Origin: Kangiellaceae bacterium
GTDB lineage: Bacteria > Pseudomonadota > Gammaproteobacteria > Enterobacterales > Kangiellaceae
Direction of reading: 5' to 3'
NCBI GenBank assembly: GCA_030590405.1
Contig: JAUUYO010000192.1
Location: forward strand, 1 to 6,504
Length of the DNA: 6,504 bases
A program made the translations under genes and the position numbers. Below, piece after piece: positions 1 to 6,280 of the stretch. Every line of letters begins with the position of its first letter. Within the stretch, counting starts at the first letter, position 1. The notes under the pieces were generated by a model. The model saw nothing but the letters and a program-made list of their open reading frames with translations, searched no databases and had not been told where the DNA came from.

Positions 1-2
1 AC

Positions 3-845
3 AGGCCGCCACTTTTATTAAAAGCTCGTGAGACTTCTAATGGCAGCAATTTCCCAGTACAGGTTTTAGTGGTGCATAATCGTTCACTTGGCGGAATAGA
101 AGATAGTCGTCGAGGCGAACGGGTTAGAGCAAAAAGGCTGGCGCAAGCACAATTTGTTGCCAATATCGTGCAGGACATTCAAGAGGCCAATCCAGAGGTT
201 AACTTAATTGTGACTGGCGATTTTAACGCCTATCAGTTTACCGATGGTTATGTGGATGTGGTTGGTCAAATTACCGGACAATCAGTTGAAGCCGATAATT
301 TATTATGGGAGCCAAGCCCCGTGTGGCCAACGCTGACTAATCAGGTTGAGAAAATTAATCCCAGGCAGCAATATTCGTTTGTGTTTGCTGGCAGTGCTCA
401 GGTGCTTGATCACACATTGACTTCAAGCAATATGGAGCAGCTGGTAGTCGATTTGAAATTTGCTCGCGGAAATGCGGATGTACCAAGTAATCTGGTGACT
501 GATGAAAGTAGCGCGATGAGAGCATCTGATCATGATGGTGTGGTTTTATTTATCAATAAAGATTCTGATAATGATGGTGTTTTTGACAGTCGCGATATGT
601 GTCCTATGACCTCTGTTCCAGAAACGCTGCCAACAAAAGGGTTAAAACCGAATCATTTTGCATTAATCGATGGTGATTCAATGTTTGATACAAAAGGCTC
701 AAGTCAATCATTTACCTTAGAGAAAACTGCGGGTTGTTCTTGCGAGCAAATCGCAGCCGAGCAAAATATCGGTTTTGGTTTTGCAAAACACGGTTGTAGT
801 GTGGGTATCATGAATAACTGGGTTCGCCGTGTTAATCATGAGTAG
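3..845 (+). CDS. EEP-family nuclease/phosphatase with TSP3-like calcium motif, 3' part only
   Basis: The frame is open from the window edge, so the N-terminus lies outside; 280 residues are visible (numbered from the codon at 3). Seen: a GDFNA motif at 72-76 (catalytic Asp/Asn of the endonuclease/exonuclease/phosphatase fold), an Asp-His pair after YSFVFAGSAQVL at 136-137, and a terminal SDHD at 175-178, the usual order for the C-terminal half of this metal-dependent fold. An acidic stretch DSDNDGVFDSRDMCP follows at 187-201, resembling a thrombospondin type 3 calcium-binding repeat. The tail carries further cysteines (GCSC at 244-247 and a later HGC), which could form disulfides. Such enzymes are commonly exported phosphodiesterases or nucleases; export is inferred from the tail, since no signal peptide is in view. 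The substrate (DNA, RNA or another phosphodiester) cannot be told. A GTG at 69 would be only an internal start: homology-like sequence continues upstream of it. The gene ends at TAG 843-845, just before a strong terminator, and so is transcriptionally separate from leuS. Confidence 0.85.
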   Translation, partial: RPPLLLKARETSNGSNFPVQVLVVHNRSLGGIEDSRRGERVRAKRLAQAQFVANIVQDIQEANPEVNLIVTGDFNAYQFTDGYVDVVGQITGQSVEADNLLWEPSPVWPTLTNQVEKINPRQQYSFVFAGSAQVLDHTLTSSNMEQLVVDLKFARGNADVPSNLVTDESSAMRASDHDGVVLFINKDSDNDGVFDSRDMCPMTSVPETLPTKGLKPNHFALIDGDSMFDTKGSSQSFTLEKTAGCSCEQIAAEQNIGFGFAKHGCSVGIMNNWVRRVNHE

Positions 846-864
846 CGTTGAAAAATAGCTAAAC

Positions 865-907
865 TTGAACAGAAAAAAACCAGCTTAATTGCTGGTTTTT
901 TGTTCAA
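865..907 (+). terminator. Intrinsic terminator after the EEP nuclease gene
   Basis: CCAGC (880-884), loop TTAATT (885-890) and GCTGG (891-895) form the core stem. It is extended by six A-T pairs (874-879 with 896-901) and, after a 3-nt bulge, by TTGAAC/GTTCAA (865-870 with 902-907). The right arm supplies the T-run and the left A-run gives the same on the opposite strand, so it could work in both directions. It starts 19 nt after the nuclease stop codon. Confidence 0.9.
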
Positions 908-1194
908 ATAAGCGATAGGAACTTAATAGAGAAAATACGTTTATGATGGTTTAATCGTCACTGTAACGATCAACCGATAAATTAAGCTCAGTATCGGCGG
1001 GAAACAGATGAACTTTTTTATCTGTATATTTCCTTTCGTTATTTATTGCACTGTCGAGAAGGATAATATCTGTATTTATGCTGTCGCTGATTCTTCCAGA
1101 AAACCCTATTATTGGTCACAAAGAGCAAATTCTGACTAACTTAGTCTTTTTACTCTAAGAATACCGATATATTACCCGCTATTTCACTCTAGCC

Positions 1195-1224
1195 CTGTCC
1201 CTCAGCCGCTAAAATCGTTAAAAT
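1195..1224 (+). promoter_or_regulatory. Weak candidate promoter for leuS
   Basis: A TAAAAT hexamer at 1219-1224 matches the sigma-70 -10 consensus at five of six positions and is followed by GC-containing sequence. The best -35 at acceptable spacing (18 nt) is CTGTCC at 1195-1200, only three of six. A second TAAAAT sits at 1210-1215 and a TATATT at 1168-1173, each without a good -35. A promoter must lie somewhere between the terminator at 907 and leuS, but its exact place is a guess. Confidence 0.2.
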
Positions 1225-1238
1225 CACGCCTTTAAAGA

Positions 1239-1254
1239 GATTGGCATGCCAATC
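1239..1254. promoter_or_regulatory. Perfect 16-bp palindrome, operator-like
   Basis: GATTGGCATGCCAATC is identical to its own reverse complement over all 16 bases; the symmetry stops at the flanking bases (A1238/G1255). It lies about 70 bp before the leuS start, just downstream of the weak promoter candidate. This is where a dimeric regulator would bind, or it could form a 6-bp RNA hairpin with a CATG loop near the 5' end of the transcript. The dyad is seen; its function is inferred and no regulator is assigned. Confidence 0.4.
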
Positions 1255-1258
1255 GAAA

Positions 1259-1306
1259 GCTAACCAGACCAAATTTAAACCCACGTTAGCCTGTTTTGAG
1301 GCTAAC
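1259..1306 (+). promoter_or_regulatory. leuS leader hairpin with a possible alternative partner
   Basis: GTTAGCCT (1285-1292) and AGGCTAAC (1299-1306) form a perfect 8-bp stem with a 6-nt loop GTTTTG, ending 18 nt before the leuS ATG. There is no T-run after it, so it is not an intrinsic terminator. An upstream GCTAAC (1259-1264) is complementary to the left arm (1285-1290), so two mutually exclusive structures can be drawn. The downstream hairpin ends 4 nt before the weak ribosome binding site (GAGA, 1311-1314), so an effect on translation initiation is possible. Regulation is inference only. Confidence 0.4.
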
Positions 1307-1324
1307 TGTCGAGACGCGATCAAC

Positions 1325-4015
1325 ATGCAACAAGAATACAACCCGCAAGAAATAGAAACGCGAGTACAAAATAGCTGGACTGAAAACAAGGTCTTTAAAG
1401 CGGTTAGAGACAACTCCAAAGAAAAGTTCTATTGCCTTTCTATGTTGCCATACCCCAGTGGTCGCCTGCATATGGGGCATGTACGTAATTACACCATCGG
1501 CGATGTGATCTCTCGTTTCCAGCGAATGAACGGCAAAAATGTATTGCAACCCATGGGTTGGGACTCATTCGGCTTGCCAGCCGAAAACGCAGCGATTAAA
1601 AACAAAGCCCAACCAAGTAGCTGGACCACCGAAAATATCGCTTATATGAAGAAGCAGTTGCAAAGCTTAGGCTTTGCCTATGACTGGGAACGGGAAGTAA
1701 CCACTTGCAAACCAGAATACTACAAATGGGAACAATGGTTTTTCACTAAACTGGTCGAGAAAGATCTGGCCTATAAAAAGACTTCGGCGGTTAATTGGTG
1801 TCCGAATGATGAAACCGTACTGGCTAACGAGCAAGTACACGATGGCTTATGCTGGCGCTGCGATACCCCGGTGGAGAAAAAAGAAATCGACCAATGGTTT
1901 ATTCGAATTACCGCCTATGCAGAAGAATTATTGGAAAGCCTTGATACCCTGGAAGGCTGGCCAGAGAGTGTTAAAACTCAGCAACGCAATTGGATAGGCC
2001 GCTCAGAAGGCGTGGAAATGTCTTTTCGTCTGCTAAATGCTGTTGAAGATAACGCTGAAAACTCAGTCAGCATTTATACCACCCGTCCCGATACCTTAAT
2101 GGGGGTGACTTATATCGCAGTTGCCGCCAGACATCCGATTGCCGAAAAAGCGGCACAAAATAACCCTGAACTCGCCGCTTTTATTGCCGAGTGCAATCAA
2201 AGCACCACCGCCGAAGCCGACATTGCCACCATGGAAAAGAGAGGTATGGCGACAGGCATTAAAGCACTGCATCCGGTGACTGGTGATTTGGTCGACGTTT
2301 GGGTAGCCAATTTTGTATTGATGGATTATGGCTCTGGCGCAGTCATGGCAGTGCCTGGTCACGATCAACGAGATTGGGAGTTTGCTCGCAAATACGGCAT
2401 CGAAATTAGTCAGGTGATTGCGCCCTTAGATGATTCTGATATTGAGTGTGACCTGTCTCAAAGCGCCTTTACCGAAAAAGGCACTTTAGTTAATTCCGGC
2501 GAATTTGATGGATTAACCTCTGACGCTGCGCTTGAAGCGATAGCAACCTGGCTAGAGGAAAAGGGTTTAGGGGCCAAGCAAATCAACTATCGAATTCGTG
2601 ACTGGGGCGTTTCCAGGCAACGTTTTTGGGGTGCACCGATCCCGATGATCAAATTAGAAAATGGCGAAATGGTGACCGCCAAAGAATTCCCGGTGGAGTT
2701 GCCAACTGACCTTAAGCTGGAAGATGCCAATTCGCCATTGATTGATAACCCTGATTTTCAGGATGTGGTTATTGATGGGGTGAAGGGCAAGCGAGAAACT
2801 AATACCTTTGATACCTTTATGGAATCCAGTTGGTATTACGCCCGTTACACCTCACCAGATTGTGATACTGCGATGCTTGATAGCGAAGAAGCGAATTATT
2901 GGCTACCTGTGGATCAGTATGTCGGCGGAATTGAACATGCCACTATGCATCTACTTTATTTTCGTTTTTTCCACAAATTAATGCGTGATGCTGGATTAGT
3001 CGATTCCGATGAGCCAGCTAAAAAACTGCTGACTCAGGGCATGGTGCTCTCTGAGACTTTTATCACCAAAGATGACAAAGGCCTTAAACATTACCACACC
3101 ATTGAAGAAGTGGATGTGGTAAAAGACAGCAAAGGCAAAGCGATTAGCGCCACCTTAAAATCAACTGGTGAAGCGGTCAGGTTAGCTGGCATGGAAAAAA
3201 TGTCCAAGTCAAAAATGAATGGGGTCGATCCGCAGGCGCTGATCAATGAATATGGCGCGGATACTTCCAGACTTTATACCATGTTTGCCTCACCGCCAGA
3301 GCAAACGTTAGAATGGAAAGATGATGGCGTACATGGCGCGTATAAATTTTTACGTCGATTATGGAAAGCTTATACGGAGAATGCCTTAGGTGAGGCGACT
3401 GATGAGTCATCCAGTTTTGAAATCAAAGATCTCAACAAACAGCAAAAAGAGCTGTACCGTAAAACTAACCAGACGATTGAAAAAGTTACTGATGATTATG
3501 ATCGTCGTCATTCGTTTAATACCGCGATTGCCGCAGTGATGGAACTGGTGAATGCGATTGTTAAGTTTTCAAACTCAGAACTTGATGATAATGATAAGAG
3601 CGTGATGAAGCATGCACTGGATACGACGGTATTGCTGCTTTCGCCAGTCGTTCCGCATATCTGTCAGGAATTGTGGTTCTTGTCTGGAAGAGCAGTATCT
3701 GGAAGAATAGTGTCTGGAAGAATAGTGTCTGGAAGAACAGTCTCTGGCGAAACAGTACCGGGCAAAGCTGAATTAATTGTTGATGCTCCCTGGCCGGTGT
3801 GTGATAAAGCCGCTCTGAGCAAAGATGAAATATTAATTATTCTTCAGGTCAATGGCAAGACACGCGGCAAAATCGAAGTCGCTGCGGATCTGGAGAAAGC
3901 CTCTATCGAAAAGTTGGCCATGGCTGATGAAAACGTGAAAAAATTTACCGATGGTAAAACGGTTCGTAAAGTCATTGTTGTGCCGGGGCGCTTAATTAAT
4001 ATTGTTGCAAACTAG
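1325..4015 (+). CDS. leuS: Leucyl-tRNA synthetase with C-terminal-region repeat insertion
   Basis: Cytoplasmic class I aminoacyl-tRNA synthetase that joins leucine to tRNA-Leu using ATP and hydrolyses mischarged products. The 896-residue product matches the bacterial family along its whole length. Seen: the HIGH-type motif HMGH at 49-52; CP1 editing domain with TTRPDT at 252-257 and GHDQRD at 345-350, whose Asp347 and Asp350 appear to correspond to E. coli Asp342 and Asp345; the catalytic stretch DWGVSRQRFWGAPIP; KMSKS at 625-629; then the helical anticodon-binding domain and the C-terminal domain (VNGKTRGKI). I chose ATG 1325 because MQQEYNPQEIE aligns with the E. coli N-terminus and puts HMGH at the same residue number. 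The frame also runs upstream to a TTG at 1241, but those 28 residues do not look like family sequence. The ribosome binding site is weak (GAGA, 1311-1314). The protein is about 36 residues longer than E. coli LeuRS (860, from memory); 25 of these come from a pentapeptide repeat at residues 787-811. The gene ends in tandem in-frame stops TAG TAA TAA. Confidence 0.98.
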   Translation: MQQEYNPQEIETRVQNSWTENKVFKAVRDNSKEKFYCLSMLPYPSGRLHMGHVRNYTIGDVISRFQRMNGKNVLQPMGWDSFGLPAENAAIKNKAQPSSWTTENIAYMKKQLQSLGFAYDWEREVTTCKPEYYKWEQWFFTKLVEKDLAYKKTSAVNWCPNDETVLANEQVHDGLCWRCDTPVEKKEIDQWFIRITAYAEELLESLDTLEGWPESVKTQQRNWIGRSEGVEMSFRLLNAVEDNAENSVSIYTTRPDTLMGVTYIAVAARHPIAEKAAQNNPELAAFIAECNQSTTAEADIATMEKRGMATGIKALHPVTGDLVDVWVANFVLMDYGSGAVMAVPGHDQRDWEFARKYGIEISQVIAPLDDSDIECDLSQSAFTEKGTLVNSGEFDGLTSDAALEAIATWLEEKGLGAKQINYRIRDWGVSRQRFWGAPIPMIKLENGEMVTAKEFPVELPTDLKLEDANSPLIDNPDFQDVVIDGVKGKRETNTFDTFMESSWYYARYTSPDCDTAMLDSEEANYWLPVDQYVGGIEHATMHLLYFRFFHKLMRDAGLVDSDEPAKKLLTQGMVLSETFITKDDKGLKHYHTIEEVDVVKDSKGKAISATLKSTGEAVRLAGMEKMSKSKMNGVDPQALINEYGADTSRLYTMFASPPEQTLEWKDDGVHGAYKFLRRLWKAYTENALGEATDESSSFEIKDLNKQQKELYRKTNQTIEKVTDDYDRRHSFNTAIAAVMELVNAIVKFSNSELDDNDKSVMKHALDTTVLLLSPVVPHICQELWFLSGRAVSGRIVSGRIVSGRTVSGETVPGKAELIVDAPWPVCDKAALSKDEILIILQVNGKTRGKIEVAADLEKASIEKLAMADENVKKFTDGKTVRKVIVVPGRLINIVAN
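3683..3757 (+). repeat. In-frame 15-bp tandem repeat inside leuS, five copies
   Basis: Five 15-bp units start at 3683, 3698, 3713, 3728 and 3743, encoding SGRAV, SGRIV, SGRIV, SGRTV and SGETV. A degenerate continuation (PGK) follows. Units 2 and 3 are identical (TCTGGAAGAATAGTG), while the outer units have diverged, most of all the last. Because 15 is a multiple of three, gain or loss of a unit keeps the frame. The array sits between the end of the anticodon-binding helices (CQELWFL) and the conserved APWPV segment, where E. coli has only a short link; the extra length is close to 25 residues, that is, the five units. Confidence 0.9.
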
Positions 4016-4044
4016 TAATAACCATTAACTAACTAAAATAAAAT

Positions 4045-4590
4045 ATGAAAATAAAGCTAATTACTATTGTTTTACTCAGTTGTTTGTTACTAGGTTGCGG
4101 CTTTCATCTGCGCGGTCATGGGCCAAATGTCAATGGCTCAAGCCTGGGAAACAGTCGGGTCTATTTGGCCGCAACTAATCAAAAGGGATTATTATATCGC
4201 CAGATACAACGAGATTTACAGTTTGCCGAGGCTCAAGTGATTGATGAGCCGCAAAAGGCTGATTGGCATATTGTTATGCTGAGCGTTAAAACTGAAAAAA
4301 AATCAGTGGGTATCGATCGAAGTGGACGAAGCAATGAGTATGAAATTATTATCGCTATCGAATACATTGTTGATTCGGCCGGAAATATTAAGCAGGCCGG
4401 ACAAGTCGCCGAAGGAAAAAAATTGAAAGAAATTGGAAATCGATTTTTAACTAGTCGCAGAAATTTTTATTTTGATAATAACGATCCGATCGGCAAAAGA
4501 AATGAAGAAAAAATTCTTTTGGATTCTATGCACAAAGATATTTCCAGGCAACTGTTGAATGTTTTGTCCTCCAGTATAGCCAATCAATAA
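4045..4590 (+). CDS. lptE: LPS-assembly lipoprotein LptE (RlpB)
   Basis: Outer-membrane lipoprotein that plugs and supports assembly of the LptD barrel, which inserts lipopolysaccharide into the outer leaflet. Seen: a short charged N-terminus (MKIK), a hydrophobic core, and a lipobox LLGC with the acylated cysteine at residue 18, followed by GFHLRG, a very typical start of mature LptE. The C-terminal part (SRRNFYFDNNDPIGK, then a helix ending SRQLLNVL) matches the family pattern. Length 181 residues, close to the usual 170-195. The mature N-terminus GFHLRG after Cys supports the ATG at 4045. The 29-nt gap after leuS is very AT-rich and shows no Shine-Dalgarno match before the ATG, so initiation may rely on unstructured AT-rich RNA. 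The gene is co-directional with leuS, with no terminator between, and abuts holA. Confidence 0.95.
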   Translation: MKIKLITIVLLSCLLLGCGFHLRGHGPNVNGSSLGNSRVYLAATNQKGLLYRQIQRDLQFAEAQVIDEPQKADWHIVMLSVKTEKKSVGIDRSGRSNEYEIIIAIEYIVDSAGNIKQAGQVAEGKKLKEIGNRFLTSRRNFYFDNNDPIGKRNEEKILLDSMHKDISRQLLNVLSSSIANQ

Positions 4591-4591
4591 C

Positions 4592-5572
4592 GTGTTAAAT
4601 CCGGTTAACATCATTTGTACCGATGAAGCCTTGTTGCAAAAAGAAGCTTGCGATCAAATTATTGATGAGGCCAAACAAAAGGGCGTCAGTGAAAGAGAGA
4701 TCGTGGATGTCACGGATAAGTTTGGCTGGGGTGAGCTATTGGCCAATAGCAGCAGTTTATCTTTGTTTGCCGAAGTTAAACTGACTGATATAAGATTTAG
4801 TAAAGCACCCCAAAAAGATGCACAACAAGCGTTAGTTGAACTGTTGCAAACCGCAGATCAAGATAATTGTTTTTTAATTCGACTGCCAAAATTAGAAAAA
4901 CGACAAAAAGCCACAAAGTGGTTTAAAGCCATCAGTGATGGTGCCAGAGTCCAAGACCTCTGGCCGCCAAAACCTTATGCTTTTAATGATTGGATCCAGC
5001 AGCGAGCGAAGCATTTTGGGGTTAATCTTGAGCTGGACGCCTGTGCGATGCTGGCAGAGCAAACCGAAGGAAATTTATTAGCGGCAAGCCAGAGTTTAGA
5101 AAAACTTAAACTACTGTTTGCCGATGAAAGCATTAATACCGATAAGTTGACCCAGGTGATTTCTGACAACGCACGTTATTCGGTTTTTTTGTGTTTAGAT
5201 GAAGCGTTAGCTGGAAAAGGAGAGCGCGCGGTCAAAATGTTAAAAAAATTTCAACAAGAATCAATTGCGCCAATTTCGATTCTGGTGAATCTAACCCGCG
5301 AAATCAAAACCTGCAATCAGGTTGCCCTGGCCGTACAGAAAGGCCAGACAGCGATGCAAGCTTTGTCCAAAAGTTACTTGTGGGATAGTAAGAAAAAAAT
5401 GATCGCAGCTGCAGCCGGACGGCTTCCTTTACCTTTATGGCAAAAATTAGTGATCCGCTGCGCCTATTTAGATCGAATGGTGAAAGGTCAGGAGAAAGGA
5501 AATATCTGGCAAGAATTAGAATCTTGTTTGTGGCTGCTCAGTGGGAAAAAAATTTGGGGCGTTAAGCGGTAA
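4592..5572 (+). CDS. holA: DNA polymerase III delta subunit, short at the N-terminus
   Basis: Clamp-loader delta subunit, which opens the beta sliding clamp for loading at primed sites. The family start region appears as NPVNIICTDEALLQKEA, matching the 'pvYLi.GdepLLlqE' region, and SLSLFAE at 55-61 matches the E. coli beta-clamp-binding segment (AMSLFAS). The EGNLLAASQSLEKL and the C-terminal helical collar domain (WQELESCLWLLSGKK) also fit. Length is 326 residues against 343 in E. coli. About 15-17 residues usually found before the first beta strand (the L.PEQL...L helix) are missing. The only workable start is GTG 4592, since an in-frame TAG lies at 4577-4579 and no ATG/GTG/TTG lies between. 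There is no clear Shine-Dalgarno, and the start is 1 nt after the lptE stop, so translational coupling to lptE is likely. Other frames of the lptE 3' end do not encode the missing helix. Confidence 0.93.
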   Translation: MLNPVNIICTDEALLQKEACDQIIDEAKQKGVSEREIVDVTDKFGWGELLANSSSLSLFAEVKLTDIRFSKAPQKDAQQALVELLQTADQDNCFLIRLPKLEKRQKATKWFKAISDGARVQDLWPPKPYAFNDWIQQRAKHFGVNLELDACAMLAEQTEGNLLAASQSLEKLKLLFADESINTDKLTQVISDNARYSVFLCLDEALAGKGERAVKMLKKFQQESIAPISILVNLTREIKTCNQVALAVQKGQTAMQALSKSYLWDSKKKMIAAAAGRLPLPLWQKLVIRCAYLDRMVKGQEKGNIWQELESCLWLLSGKKIWGVKR

Positions 5573-5614
5573 ACTATTTTTTATGTAGGAGCGAATCAGG
5601 TTCTGTTTTGTCGA

Positions 5615-6280
5615 GTGAAAAAATTGCAGAAACATAACATAGAATTTATCTTTGGCGGCAGTTTTGACCCGATCCATTCAGGTCATCTCAATGTCATTGA
5701 AGCGCTGCGAAAAAGTTGCTCGACATGGCCAATTCGATTGTTACCTTGCGCCGTGCCTGCATTAAAAAATGCGACCAGCGCCAGTTTTAAACAGCGAGTG
5801 GAAATGTTAAGGCTTGCCACCCAGTCGTTTGATGATTTAAGTATTGATGAACGAGAAAATAGACGAAACGGTAAGTCCTATACTGTCGATAGTTTACAAA
5901 GCTTCCGTCAGGAAAACCCACAAAAAATAGCCGTTTTAGTGGTTGGCGGCGATGCTCTGGCGAGCATGAATCAATGGTATCATTGGCAGCAGCTAGCCGA
6001 TTTTTGCCATCTATTGGTGGTTAACCGTCCTGGAGCGCCTCTCGATAAGATTGAAGGATTAATGCAGCAACTTGGTTTTAGTTGTGTATTAGACCTACAG
6101 AAATTGGAAATAACGCTCAGTGGGCGCTATTATTGTTTAACTATAGAAGAGAAGGATATTTCTTCTACACAAGTCAGAACTCAATTAGCAGATGGTTTAT
6201 CGGTTGATAAATTCATTCCTGATTGTGTCAATGATTACATTAAGAAACAGCGAATATATCAGCAAGAGACAATATTTTGA
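5615..6280 (+). CDS. nadD: Nicotinate-nucleotide adenylyltransferase NadD
   Basis: Cytoplasmic enzyme of NAD synthesis that transfers AMP from ATP to nicotinate mononucleotide, giving deamido-NAD. Seen in the 221-residue product: the nucleotidyltransferase signature GGSFDPIHSGH at 14-24 with the HxGH motif at 21-24, DER at 78-80, SYT at 88-90, a GGDAL segment at 111-115 followed by WY at 121-122, the NRPG turn at 137-140, and ISST at 182-185, the C-terminal nucleotide-binding motif. The order and length fit the bacterial NadD family. GTG 5615 places the GG motif 13 residues in, slightly longer than in many homologues. No good ribosome binding site precedes it: a GTAGGAG lies at 5585-5591, too far for this start. 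The frame stays open back to the holA stop without another ATG or GTG, so the start is less certain than the gene. The stop overlaps rsfS by one base. Confidence 0.95.
   Translation: MKKLQKHNIEFIFGGSFDPIHSGHLNVIEALRKSCSTWPIRLLPCAVPALKNATSASFKQRVEMLRLATQSFDDLSIDERENRRNGKSYTVDSLQSFRQENPQKIAVLVVGGDALASMNQWYHWQQLADFCHLLVVNRPGAPLDKIEGLMQQLGFSCVLDLQKLEITLSGRYYCLTIEEKDISSTQVRTQLADGLSVDKFIPDCVNDYIKKQRIYQQETIF

Larger units (their letters stand above)
908..1324. other. Intergenic region and leuS leader, no supported gene
   Basis: This stretch between the terminator and the leuS start is AT-rich in its first 280 bases. The only open frames there are short: a 43-codon ATG frame on the plus strand (1008-1139), and a 54-codon frame on the minus strand (954-1115) with no ATG, GTG or TTG start, ending in TAA at 951-953. 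Neither has a convincing ribosome binding site or recognisable product. A small inverted repeat ATCGT/ACGAT lies at 954-970. The last 110 bases hold the promoter-like, palindromic and hairpin elements listed separately. No leucine-rich leader peptide was seen, which argues against classical ribosome-mediated leucine attenuation. Confidence 0.6.

Noticed and set aside
1008..1139. 43-codon ATG frame with a hydrophobic N-terminus (MNFFICIFPF)
   Set aside because: No convincing ribosome binding site, no leucine codons to suggest a leader peptide, and no recognisable family; too short to support alone.
1050..1314. ACTGTCGAGA repeated at 1050-1059 and 1305-1314
   Set aside because: A 10-base direct match with no symmetry or further extension; likely chance.
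1241..1324. TTG start giving LeuRS 28 extra N-terminal residues
   Set aside because: The added residues do not resemble LeuRS, they overlap the palindrome and leader hairpin, and ATG 1325 aligns exactly with the family N-terminus.
1189..1549. Two minus-strand open frames over the leuS start (76 and 87 codons)
   Set aside because: They lie opposite the strongly supported leuS N-terminus or leader, have no recognisable product, and are shadows of the coding strand.
1806..1997. 63-codon plus-strand frame inside leuS
   Set aside because: It is in a different frame within conserved LeuRS sequence; no independent support.
2096..2368. 90-codon minus-strand frame inside leuS
   Set aside because: Antisense to the conserved CP1 editing domain; an open-frame shadow.
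2612..4552. TTTCCAGGCAAC present in both leuS (about 2610) and lptE (about 4541)
   Set aside because: A 12-base match in two coding regions, both reading Ser-Arg-Gln; best explained by shared codon choice and chance.
4975..5169. 64-codon minus-strand frame inside holA
   Set aside because: Antisense to clear HolA coding sequence, with no recognisable product.
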